A DNA stretch of 5,238 bases from Spirochaetaceae bacterium (GTDB lineage: Bacteria; Spirochaetota; Spirochaetia; DSM-27196; SKKC01). The translations under genes and the position numbers were made by a program. The notes under the pieces were generated by a model. It did no database searches. It was not told the DNA's origin and worked only from the letters and a program-made list of their open reading frames with translations. Shown piece by piece: positions 1 to 5,238 of this stretch (position 1 is its first letter; every line of letters begins with the position of its first letter). The DNA lies in contig PWGF01000007.1 of NCBI GenBank assembly GCA_003554375.1, forward strand, positions 1 to 5,238. Direction: 5' to 3'.

Positions 1-983
1 CGGACTACCGCGCGGTAGAGGGGCTGGTCTCCCATCCCGTTCGGCCACCAGTACGCCGGTGCCTCCACGGTAAACCAGGCCTTCGCCGTGCCGTTGTCCT
101 CCACTGCGACTTGCTGAGAGCCGATCAGCTGCTCGGTGCTGTGGCCTCCTTGCACTACGAGCTCGATACGACCATCGGCCGGAACACTCGAAGACTCACT
201 TCCAGCCGGTCCCTGAGGCCCGCTCTCCGTCTGCCCGTCGAGCGCCTCCGGCCCCTCCCGGCTTGGCGGCACTTCAGACAGGGAGGAGGCAGCTGCGGAG
301 TGCGAACCTCGAGCCAACTCCGCAACCAGCTCCAGCCGGACCGGCTCGTCCATCGTACCGTGATACTGACGGACATGAAGATCACGCACGCACCAGCCGT
401 CAATCGCTTGGAGATACACCGAGCGCCATATCCCGCTCGTCGGACACATCGGCCCCCAATCCCACCCGAAGTTGCATTGACTTTTGCGCAGATGTTGCGC
501 CCCCGGCAAGCGGTGATGACCGAGCCCGGTGGAGTAGAGCGGCTGCTTTCGGTCAGCCTCCTCTGCGCTGGTAATCGGAGGCGCAAACCGGACGCAAATT
601 CGATTCCGTCCTTCCTTGACGTACGGCCTCACATCGACTCGGTAGCTTCGAAACTGGTTGTTCGTACGGAGGATTTCCGACTCGTTAAGAGACACGGTGG
701 CGAGCGTATCCACTCCGTCGAGCACCAGCTCCACCCTGTCGCGCTGCAGAAACTCAGATTCTATGTCGAATTCTCGCCGGTAACGCCATGTAGCTCGGCC
801 AACCCAGAACTGCTCTTTCTCCGCGTCGCGCCAATACGGATCGCTCACCAGACCGGCACGCAACAGATCCGTGTGCACACACCCGGGTACGGCGGCTGGA
901 AGTCGACGAGCTCTCACCCCCTCCGGGATCGGCCCTGCTTCCGCCTCGAGCACCCATTCACCGTCGAGTAGTAGCTGTTCCAT
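1..983 (-). CDS. Beta-mannosidase, glycoside hydrolase family 2 (N-terminal part; 3' end off the window)
   Basis: Probable exo-beta-mannosidase (EC 3.2.1.25), which removes terminal beta-linked mannose from oligosaccharides. The reading frame is open from an ATG at 983 to the left edge, giving 327 codons of a protein that usually has about 800-850. Seen: the GH2 sugar-binding (jelly-roll) domain with VPGCVHTDLL (residues 32-41), a DPYWRD stretch (48-53) and WVGRATWRYRR (60-70). RKSQCNFGWDWGP at 166-178 followed by TSGIWR at 182-187 is the hallmark of the MANBA/beta-mannosidase branch of GH2. WWPNGMGDQPLY near the left edge matches the end of the following Ig-like domain. The TIM-barrel catalytic domain with its two glutamates is outside the window, so activity cannot be judged. 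Residues 228-270 are a Ser/Pro/Gly/Glu-rich insertion inside the Ig-like domain. No signal peptide is visible, so a cytoplasmic enzyme acting on imported oligosaccharides is likely. It is probably the last visible gene of the pgsA-HAD transcription unit, though the 126-bp gap leaves room for its own promoter. Confidence 0.9.
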   Translation of the reverse strand, partial: MEQLLLDGEWVLEAEAGPIPEGVRARRLPAAVPGCVHTDLLRAGLVSDPYWRDAEKEQFWVGRATWRYRREFDIESEFLQRDRVELVLDGVDTLATVSLNESEILRTNNQFRSYRVDVRPYVKEGRNRICVRFAPPITSAEEADRKQPLYSTGLGHHRLPGAQHLRKSQCNFGWDWGPMCPTSGIWRSVYLQAIDGWCVRDLHVRQYHGTMDEPVRLELVAELARGSHSAAASSLSEVPPSREGPEALDGQTESGPQGPAGSESSSVPADGRIELVVQGGHSTEQLIGSQQVAVEDNGTAKAWFTVEAPAYWWPNGMGDQPLYRAVV

Positions 984-993
984 GCGCCTTATG

Positions 994-1000
994 CTCCCTC
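994..1000 (-). promoter_or_regulatory. Possible ribosome binding site of the beta-mannosidase gene
   Basis: GAGGGAG on the minus strand ends 10 nt before the ATG at 983. An AAGG lies only 3 nt from that ATG and is too close to be the main site. The spacing is on the long side but supports this ATG. The only other in-frame candidate noticed is a TTG seven codons upstream, which would add residues not expected in the family. Confidence 0.4.
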
Positions 1001-1109
1001 TCGCCAATGTCTCTGTACGCTATCCGCCATACGACAGCCGTAGCTCACCCGCCGTCCGACCGTCATCTGCGCCGGGGCGTGCCTGCCTGTTGCTCCGGCC
1101 TCGACATTG

Positions 1110-1931
1110 TCAGCCCGGATCTCGAGCGTCGCCGGTCGCGCCGGGCCGTGCTCCGAGCAACACGTCCGCCAACTCGGCGAACCCCCGTCCGTGCCCTGCA
1201 TCCGTAACAAAACAAGGTGGATACTCGAGCGAGCCCGCGAACTCTCTGATATTGGCCACTCCGCAACTGTAACGGAATGCTCGGAACATCGGCTCGTCGT
1301 TCGGCGAATCACCGCAGAACAGCACCCGCTCCGGTGCCTCTTCAGCTTCTACACCGAACAAGCGCTCGAGCACGAGCTGCGACATCTCCCGCTTGTCGTA
1401 CGCCCCCAACCATGCGTTTACGTGAATACTCGAGATCTTGGCGGTTACCCCCCGTTCTTCGAAAATCCGCCTGATCTCTTCCGCAGTCTCGAACCCGAGG
1501 TAGGGCGGCTGCTCCCGGAAATCGACGGCCACGTCGTACCTTCGACAGAACTGGTCCATAGCGGGGCGCGTGCCGGGAACTCGGCGGTAGACTTCGTCCG
1601 CCGCTTTCGCAAGAGTGTCGCGAGCTTCCGGATCCCCGCGAACTCCCGGATGAACCAACTCGCATCGCACCCCTTCCGCCAGGTAGAACGCGAATGCGCC
1701 GTTTTCGCCCACCACGGCACCTACCGGCCACTGGCGGATGATCATGTCGCACCACCCGGCAGGACGCCCGGTCACGGGAACCACGGTGATCCCGTGTCGC
1801 TTCAGCCGCCAGATCGCCTCGAACGCTTCCGGCTCCAGCAAGTTGTTGCGCGTAAGGGTATCGTCTATGTCACAGAGCACGAACTCGATTCGAGTCGCAT
1901 CTCCGAGCGAAAGCTCTCCGATAGAACGCAC
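1110..1931 (-). CDS. HAD superfamily IIB (Cof-like) phosphatase, 273 aa
   Basis: Mg2+-dependent phosphohydrolase of the HAD superfamily. All catalytic motifs are visible. Motif I is DIDDTLT, with nucleophile Asp21 and acid/base Asp23. Motif II is the Thr54 of TGR. Motif III is Lys180. Motif IV is GDSPND at 207-212. The large segment between motifs II and III (about residues 75-175) matches a C2-type cap, placing it with sugar-phosphate phosphatases such as sucrose-phosphate, mannosyl-3-phosphoglycerate and trehalose-phosphate phosphatases. The substrate cannot be read from the sequence. The start is GTG at 1931, supported by a GAGGT Shine-Dalgarno 8 nt upstream. It begins 19 bp after the pgsA stop, so the two are almost certainly co-transcribed. 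Two readings of the context are possible: it dephosphorylates a sugar phosphate, in keeping with the beta-mannosidase downstream, or it removes the phosphate from the PgsA product phosphatidylglycerophosphate. The sugar-phosphate reading fits the cap type better. It is soluble, with no membrane segment. Confidence 0.88.
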   Translation of the reverse strand: MRSIGELSLGDATRIEFVLCDIDDTLTRNNLLEPEAFEAIWRLKRHGITVVPVTGRPAGWCDMIIRQWPVGAVVGENGAFAFYLAEGVRCELVHPGVRGDPEARDTLAKAADEVYRRVPGTRPAMDQFCRRYDVAVDFREQPPYLGFETAEEIRRIFEERGVTAKISSIHVNAWLGAYDKREMSQLVLERLFGVEAEEAPERVLFCGDSPNDEPMFRAFRYSCGVANIREFAGSLEYPPCFVTDAGHGRGFAELADVLLGARPGATGDARDPG

Positions 1932-1939
1932 TGCAGACT

Positions 1940-1944
1940 ACCTC
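1940..1944 (-). promoter_or_regulatory. Ribosome binding site deciding the GTG start of the HAD phosphatase
   Basis: GAGGT on the minus strand, with an 8-nt spacer to the GTG at 1931. It lies in the 19-bp gap after the pgsA stop codon (1951-1953). It supports the non-ATG start and shows that SD-led initiation is used within this operon. Confidence 0.6.
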
Positions 1945-1950
1945 AGCCGA

Positions 1951-2538
1951 TCAGGTTGGAAGCTCGCGCCGCCTTCGACGGAAGACAAGCAGATAGTCGG
2001 TAAACGAAACCACCGCCAGTAGGGCCGCGCCGATGTACATTGCCAGAGCGATTCCGGAGACGATACTCTCGCCTACATCCAGCTGAACTACCCGTGCGTA
2101 GGTTGTCAGCAGAATGCCGGCCACGCCCGCCAGCGTGTACAACGCTGCCTTCAACTTCCCCCCGCGGCGGGCGGCGAGTGCCACCCCCTCCCGATACATG
2201 AGAAGCCGCACGAAGACGATCCCGAACTCGCGATACATGATGATGATGAAGATCCACGCCGGCATAAGACCGACCGCCACGAAGCACACGAAGTACGTGA
2301 GACGAGATATGACGTCCGCAAAGGGATCCATCACCTTGCCGAGATTCGTAACCATATTCCATCGTCGCGCCACGATCCCGTCCAGCATATCGGAGATCTC
2401 CATGTACACGAAAATGACCCAGAGAAGCACCACCGACAGCACGGAGAACATCCCGGTCCACTCCGGTATGAAGTACACCAGGAAGAAGAGGGGCGCGAGG
2501 ACAATCCGAGAAAGCGTTAGTGAGTTGGCTAAGTTCAC
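1951..2538 (-). CDS. pgsA: CDP-diacylglycerol--glycerol-3-phosphate 3-phosphatidyltransferase (PGP synthase), 195 aa
   Basis: Integral membrane enzyme that transfers phosphatidate from CDP-diacylglycerol to glycerol-3-phosphate, giving phosphatidylglycerophosphate, the committed step to phosphatidylglycerol and cardiolipin. The full CDP-alcohol phosphotransferase signature is present: Asp50, Asp53-Gly54, Ala57-Arg58, Gly67, Asp71 and Asp75, which bind the metal ions and CDP. The protein starts with NLANSLTLSRI, the usual amphipathic start of PgsA, has about six hydrophobic helices, and ends in a basic tail (RRRRR). I chose GTG at 2538 because it gives the family length (E. coli PgsA is 182 aa) and puts this conserved segment at the very N-terminus. 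A promoter-like sequence ends 6 nt upstream. The frame stays open to a GTG at 2661, but those extra 41 residues are non-hydrophobic, unlike the family, and would overlap the promoter. It is the first gene of a probable operon with the HAD phosphatase and beta-mannosidase. The assignment to glycerol-3-phosphate rather than another alcohol rests on length and N-terminal resemblance. Confidence 0.83.
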   Translation of the reverse strand: MNLANSLTLSRIVLAPLFFLVYFIPEWTGMFSVLSVVLLWVIFVYMEISDMLDGIVARRWNMVTNLGKVMDPFADVISRLTYFVCFVAVGLMPAWIFIIIMYREFGIVFVRLLMYREGVALAARRGGKLKAALYTLAGVAGILLTTYARVVQLDVGESIVSGIALAMYIGAALLAVVSFTDYLLVFRRRRRELPT

Positions 2539-2544
2539 GCGGCC

Positions 2545-2574
2545 AAAGTACGCCGCCCTCAAATCGGGTGTCAA
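2545..2574 (-). promoter_or_regulatory. Putative sigma-70 type promoter of pgsA, leaderless arrangement
   Basis: On the minus strand a perfect TTGACA (2574-2569), an 18-bp spacer and TACTTT (2550-2545). Only 6 nt separate the -10 hexamer from the GTG at 2538. With the usual -10 to +1 distance, transcription would begin at or next to the first base of the start codon, giving a leaderless mRNA. No Shine-Dalgarno precedes that GTG at normal spacing, which agrees. The -10 matches the consensus at only three of six positions, including the key T-A and final T. Confidence 0.5.
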
Positions 2575-2602
2575 GCGATCGCGCGCCGGTACGGTACACG
2601 GG
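2575..2602. promoter_or_regulatory. Palindromic elements between the two divergent promoters (possible operator)
   Basis: The 50 bp between the two -35 boxes contain the perfect 8-bp palindrome GCGATCGC (2575-2582), directly abutting the pgsA -35 box. Close by is GGTACGGTAC, two GGTAC copies that also form the palindrome GTAC-G-GTAC. Short palindromes in a divergent promoter region can be regulator sites. In GC-rich DNA an 8-mer palindrome is also unremarkable, so this is only a candidate. Confidence 0.2.
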
Positions 2603-2624
2603 GCAAACGCAAGCGACCCCGTTA

Positions 2625-2653
2625 TTGACAGGCCCGGTGCGGCCCCGTAGATT
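2625..2653 (+). promoter_or_regulatory. Putative sigma-70 type promoter of the second CDP-alcohol phosphotransferase
   Basis: A perfect TTGACA (2625-2630), an optimal 17-bp spacer and TAGATT (2648-2653, four of six consensus bases). The predicted transcription start near 2660-2661 leaves a leader of only 3-4 nt before the ATG at 2664, in effect a leaderless mRNA. No Shine-Dalgarno is seen before that ATG, consistent with this. It points away from the pgsA promoter; the two -35 boxes are 50 bp apart. Confidence 0.55.
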
Positions 2654-2663
2654 GGCCTCACGC

Positions 2664-3488
2664 ATGTCCGTTTCGCACGATGAGAGCGATCAGAGAAGCC
2701 TGGCCACCCATATCCGCTACTTCATGGGAGCACTTTTCTTGTTCCAAGTGGCCGTGATGAGTCTCATTGCTCTGGTATACGCAATCGAGCCGCAAGCGTT
2801 CCTCGGTTTTGTCGTGGCCAGCCTGGTGGCGCATCTCGCCGTAACAACCTTTCTGCTTGTCATGCGACATGACTTCTACCTGAAGCAGACAGGCGCGCCG
2901 CTCAGCCGGGTCAACCTGGCCAATCGCATCACGCTCTTCCGAATCAGCTCGATGCCCACGTTGGTCACCTTGTTGGTTCTTGCAGGGGAGCATCCGGTCA
3001 CACCGCTCCTCGTGGTTCTTACCGTCGCTGCATTTTTCAGCGATTTCGTCGACGGCAAGGTCAGTCGTAGCACCGGACAGGTGACCCGTATCGGGCAATA
3101 CCTGGACAGTATGAGTGACTACGCCGTCCTGATCGCGGTGAGCGTTGCTCTCATCGAGCTCGACCTCATTTCGCCCTGGCTCTTCGCACTCGTGATGGTA
3201 CGTCTGATCGCGCAAGGCCTGGCCATGTGGCTCCTGCTCATGTACCACGGCTCGGTCGATGCCCGGGCAACCTTCCTCGGAAAGGCCTCCGTTTTCGCCA
3301 CCATGACACTATATGTGCTCTCGCTCTTCCAGCTCTTTCCGGCGGCTGCCGGCGTGGTACGGCGCATCGTTTCAATAGGCGAGTATACGCTTGCCGGCAT
3401 CGTGGTCGTATCGCTCGGGGAAAAGCTCAAGCTCGTCTTTGACGGTTTCCAGAAACCGCCGACGCCACCTCGGGGAATGCACTCCTGA
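2664..3488 (+). CDS. CDP-alcohol phosphatidyltransferase family membrane protein with N-terminal two-helix extension, 274 aa
   Basis: Second membrane phosphotransferase of the CDP-alcohol family, which joins a phosphatidyl group to an alcohol at the cytoplasmic membrane. The signature is complete: Asp127, Asp130-Gly131, Arg135, Gly144, Asp148 and Asp152. Residue 134 is Ser where the family usually has Ala. The catalytic core begins with NLANRITLFRI (84-94), strikingly like the start of the neighbouring PgsA, which suggests shared ancestry and CDP-diacylglycerol as donor. Before it lie about 80 residues with two extra hydrophobic helices (about 19-41 and 45-67) that standard PgsA lacks. The acceptor alcohol is unknown: glycerol-3-phosphate, phosphatidylglycerol (cardiolipin synthesis), inositol phosphate or serine are all possible. 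I chose ATG 2664 because a promoter-like sequence places the mRNA start 3-4 nt before it. An in-frame ATG at 2724 (Met21) is the alternative but would cut the first helix. It is divergent from pgsA and appears monocistronic, since the next gene is on the other strand. Confidence 0.83.
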   Translation: MSVSHDESDQRSLATHIRYFMGALFLFQVAVMSLIALVYAIEPQAFLGFVVASLVAHLAVTTFLLVMRHDFYLKQTGAPLSRVNLANRITLFRISSMPTLVTLLVLAGEHPVTPLLVVLTVAAFFSDFVDGKVSRSTGQVTRIGQYLDSMSDYAVLIAVSVALIELDLISPWLFALVMVRLIAQGLAMWLLLMYHGSVDARATFLGKASVFATMTLYVLSLFQLFPAAAGVVRRIVSIGEYTLAGIVVVSLGEKLKLVFDGFQKPPTPPRGMHS

Positions 3489-3684
3489 ACGTTAGCCGCT
3501 TAGCGCACCCGGTTCTGTGTCGCCACTTACGCCGGAAACCTCTGAAACAGTTGATCTCCGAGGCACTCCGGGCGGACAGACGCTCTCTCGGCGATATCTC
3601 CGGCCGGTGCGTCGTATGCCCTGCAAGGACCCTCGGACAGCCGGCGTCCGCTTCGATTGTTATGCGCTTCCTTGCCGCGCGTCT
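3489..3684. other. Convergent intergenic spacer
   Basis: The 196 bp between the stop of the plus-strand phosphotransferase and the stop of the minus-strand WGR-like gene. I see no credible gene, tRNA or recombination site. The best hairpin on the plus strand is CGGAC at 3634-3638 pairing with GTCCG at 3646-3650 around a 7-nt loop, followed by a weakly T-rich CTTCGATTGTT. It might end transcription from the left, but the stem is short and there is no true T-run. No canonical intrinsic terminator is visible on either strand. Confidence 0.5.
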
Positions 3685-3966
3685 CTATGCAAGCCCCTGG
3701 GACCGGAGGTGTTCTTTCTCGCCGGAGCCCACGTAGCGGTAGATAACCCGGTACCCTTGTCTGGCCTTGCGCTTGAGCAAGCGACGAAGGGCTCTGTCCA
3801 TCTCTTCCCGGCTTTCGTACGTATAGTTACGGTCCGTGCCGGTGCCGGAAACCATGCCGTGCCGCACGGTTACAATGTGATCGCCGAACAAGCTGGGTTG
3901 TCGCGTATGGATCGTCACATACCGAGCTCTGTTTCGCGCATCCAGCTTGTACAACGTCACCATCAT
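3685..3966 (-). CDS. Small WGR-domain-like protein, 93 aa
   Basis: Small basic soluble protein that resembles stand-alone WGR-domain proteins. Seen: an N-terminal VTLYKLDARNRARYVTIH strand pair (3-20), an aromatic/Gly segment VTVRHGMVSGTG (32-43), then YTYESREEMDRAL (48-60) followed by a basic helix (RRLLKRKARQG) and a closing YRVIYRY strand. This order (beta strands, Gly-rich turn, then a helix beginning E-S-R-E-E-M) is that of the WGR fold found in PARPs and some bacterial regulators, where it contacts DNA. The motif that names the family is not intact: Arg-His-Gly (35-37) stands where Trp-Gly-Arg is expected. The function is unknown; nucleic-acid binding is a guess from fold and charge. 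The start is an ATGATG pair at 3966/3963 with no clear Shine-Dalgarno; a weak TACTGT lies just upstream. It is last of three co-oriented genes, 90 bp after the membrane protein gene, so it may be co-transcribed or have its own promoter. Confidence 0.6.
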   Translation of the reverse strand: MMVTLYKLDARNRARYVTIHTRQPSLFGDHIVTVRHGMVSGTGTDRNYTYESREEMDRALRRLLKRKARQGYRVIYRYVGSGEKEHLRSQGLA

Positions 3967-4056
3967 AACAGTACCAGTATCGACCGTTCCGTCCGAAAAC
4001 TCCAGAGCTTCGCGGGCCGGAAGCGGTCGATCCGGTGCTGCAGGCCGGTGGTGCCG

Positions 4057-4881
4057 CTATCGGAATCGAGCGTCGCCCTCCTCCGTGACATAGAGCGGGA
4101 GACGTATGCCGGTGACCACGCGCTCCGGGACCGCACTCGCTACCGAACGGCGGAGGAGGCCCAAGCGTTCCCCCAGATCGCCGGCCTGCGCTTCCACTAG
4201 CTCGGCTACCGCTCGCTGGAGCCTGAAACCAGTGCCATCCAGCAGTTCCTCCTCCACTCCGTTGTCGAGGTTGCGCCGCTGCACCCCACGGATCGCGCCA
4301 AGCCGCGCATACTGCCTCCCGGGCACCCAGAACAGACGCGGGTCGACCTCCGCCGTCTCCACATAAGCACGAAGCGTGTTTCCAGGCACGGAGAAGAAGC
4401 GCGGTCCGGCGGGCGGTTTCATCGCTTCCGGCGTATCAAGCTCTAACGACAGCCGCTCTCCGTTCGAGTAGGCCACGTGTATCGTAACAAGCTCCCGCTC
4501 TCCGTCCACCGGATTCCAAACCGGCGCGACGACGACCGTCGCCATCGCCGTGAATACAACGGCCAAAAGGAATAACAACCCGGCCACCCGAAGAAACGCG
4601 AAAACGAGCCCCCAGACCGCCAGCGCGACCCCGACAAAGAGCGCCATCTCCGGCCCTTCCACCGCCGCCGGATCTCCGGAGACCACCCCGGCCGCGACGG
4701 CCGCCACCGCCACAGCTATCGTAGACACCGGCGCCGACCAGCTCGCGTCTTCAACCTCATCGCCTTGGTCTCGGACTTGCCGGATACGGCGCTGTGCGCG
4801 CGCGTACCGAACCGCCAACCGTCCGGCAAGCGCCAGAAGGCCCGCTGCAACGAATACGTATAGATAGATGTTGGCCCACAC
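4057..4881 (-). CDS. Uncharacterised four-helix membrane protein with C-terminal extracytoplasmic domain, 274 aa
   Basis: I do not recognise this family. Four hydrophobic segments are visible (about residues 3-22, 48-66, 78-97 and 100-121), then a soluble domain of about 150 residues. The basic stretch after helix 1 (RYARAQRRIRQVR, 25-37) should be cytoplasmic and the acidic loop between helices 2 and 3 outside. By the positive-inside rule the C-terminal domain therefore faces the periplasm or exterior. That domain starts with a Pro-rich turn, has strand-like patches (about 130-170) and a predicted amphipathic helix region (about 218-250) with many Glu/Arg. No enzymatic motif or lipobox is seen. 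The composition is very Ala/Val-rich. The start is GTG at 4881, 11 bp after the carboxypeptidase stop, without a good Shine-Dalgarno, so translational coupling to the upstream gene is plausible. The next Met is residue 79, inside the third helix, so a later ATG start is unlikely. Confidence 0.72.
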   Translation of the reverse strand: MWANIYLYVFVAAGLLALAGRLAVRYARAQRRIRQVRDQGDEVEDASWSAPVSTIAVAVAAVAAGVVSGDPAAVEGPEMALFVGVALAVWGLVFAFLRVAGLLFLLAVVFTAMATVVVAPVWNPVDGERELVTIHVAYSNGERLSLELDTPEAMKPPAGPRFFSVPGNTLRAYVETAEVDPRLFWVPGRQYARLGAIRGVQRRNLDNGVEEELLDGTGFRLQRAVAELVEAQAGDLGERLGLLRRSVASAVPERVVTGIRLPLYVTEEGDARFR

Positions 4882-4892
4882 CGTCGGCCCGT

Positions 4893-5238
4893 TCAGAGTC
4901 CGTATACCTCGCCGAATTTCTCTTCCAGATAAGCTACGAAGTAGCTCGGATCGAGCGCTTCGCCGGTAACGTCCCGCACGAGCTCGCCCGCCGTTTTACT
5001 GCGCCCGTGTTGGTGGATATGCTCCCCGAGCCACGCACGAATACCGCCGAGCTCGCCCGCCTGGATCTCTTCCGCGACCTGCGGCTTGTCCTTCTGCAGG
5101 GCGCGCCAGAACTGGGCGCCGTAGAGATTGCCGAGCGCGTACGTTGGGAAGTACCCGATCGCGCCCATAGCCCAGTGGATGTCCTGCAGGCAGCCTTCAC
5201 CATCGTTGGCCGGCACAACGCCGAGCAGCTCGCGAGAG
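4893..5238 (-). CDS. Peptidase family M32 metallocarboxypeptidase (Taq carboxypeptidase type), C-terminal part
   Basis: Zinc carboxypeptidase that removes C-terminal residues from peptides, normally cytoplasmic and about 500 aa. Only the last 114 codons are in the window; the gene begins beyond the right edge. The conserved M32 motif GXXQDXHW is intact as GCLQDIHW (5195-5172). It is followed by the family's typical GAIGYFPTYALGNLYGAQ and by a C-terminal segment with HQHG, AGELVRDVTGE and a YFVAYLEEKFGEVYGL end. The HEXXH zinc site and the HES(Q) motif would lie upstream and cannot be checked. The visible part is intact, with no frameshift. The stop at 4893-4895 is followed after 11 bp by the membrane protein gene on the same strand, suggesting a shared transcript. 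Confidence 0.93.
   Translation of the reverse strand, partial: SRELLGVVPANDGEGCLQDIHWAMGAIGYFPTYALGNLYGAQFWRALQKDKPQVAEEIQAGELGGIRAWLGEHIHQHGRSKTAGELVRDVTGEALDPSYFVAYLEEKFGEVYGL

Noticed and set aside
111..971. 286-codon open frame on the plus strand
   Set aside because: It lies antisense to the beta-mannosidase frame, which has clear family motifs along its whole length. The plus-strand translation is Arg/Pro/His-rich and shows no recognisable domain.
1107..2003. 298-codon open frame on the plus strand
   Set aside because: Antisense to the HAD phosphatase, whose four catalytic motifs and ribosome binding site prove the minus strand. The translation resembles no family.
2539..2661. 41-residue N-terminal extension of pgsA starting at GTG 2661
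   Set aside because: The extension is not hydrophobic, does not resemble the family N-terminus, exceeds the usual length and would overlap both predicted promoters.
2520..2663. 48-residue N-terminal extension of the second phosphotransferase
   Set aside because: It would overlap the pgsA coding region and both promoters, with an Arg/Ser/Pro-rich sequence. ATG 2664 fits the promoter position better.
1943..2665. 240-codon minus-strand frame overlapping pgsA
   Set aside because: Shifted frame of the same strand. The pgsA frame carries the complete CDP-alcohol phosphotransferase signature and the hydrophobic helices.
3640..3680. Integron attC-like core (minus strand GCATAACAATCG followed by GCGGACGCC) just downstream of the WGR-like gene
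   Set aside because: The first half resembles an attC start, but no complementary GTTRRRY half-site or matching second arm occurs on that strand in the spacer, so no attC fold can form.
3489..3684. Possible tRNA or strong terminator in the convergent spacer
   Set aside because: No cloverleaf with acceptor and T-arm consensus was found on either strand, and the best hairpin has only a five-base stem without a T-run.
3517..4200. 227-codon open frame on the plus strand
   Set aside because: Antisense to the WGR-like gene and part of the membrane protein gene, with no domain or hydrophobic pattern of its own.

Overview
The window is GC-rich (roughly 60% by eye), densely coding bacterial DNA with seven protein genes, two of them cut by the window edges. 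No RNA gene, transposon, CRISPR array or phage gene was seen. The lineage cannot be fixed from the sequence. A stand-alone WGR-like protein, a family M32 carboxypeptidase and two CDP-alcohol phosphotransferases close together would suit a free-living spirochaete, but this is a recollection-based guess. Two very short promoter-to-start distances suggest that leaderless mRNAs occur here alongside Shine-Dalgarno starts.

Left block (1-2538, all minus strand). A putative operon runs right to left: pgsA (phosphatidylglycerophosphate synthase), then after 19 bp a HAD-IIB phosphatase, then after 126 bp the N-terminal 327 codons of a GH2 beta-mannosidase whose catalytic domain lies beyond the left edge.

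Centre (2539-3488). A 125-bp divergent region holds two face-to-face promoter-like sequences. Each has a perfect TTGACA box, and each places the predicted transcript start at, or 3-4 nt before, a start codon. Rightwards it drives a second CDP-alcohol phosphotransferase (274 aa) with an extra pair of N-terminal membrane helices. Phospholipid headgroup synthesis is thus the clearest theme of the window: two diverging membrane enzymes that probably both use CDP-diacylglycerol.

Right block (3489-5238). After a 196-bp convergent spacer come three minus-strand genes. In transcription order they are the C-terminus of an M32 metallocarboxypeptidase, a four-helix membrane protein with a C-terminal domain of unknown function (11-bp gap), and a 93-aa WGR-like protein (90-bp gap). 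I see no functional link between these three beyond gene order.

I found no convincing new multi-gene system. The observations most worth following are the mirrored leaderless-type promoters between the two lipid-synthase genes, the HAD phosphatase placed right behind pgsA, and the WGR-like mini-protein that lacks the W of its family motif.
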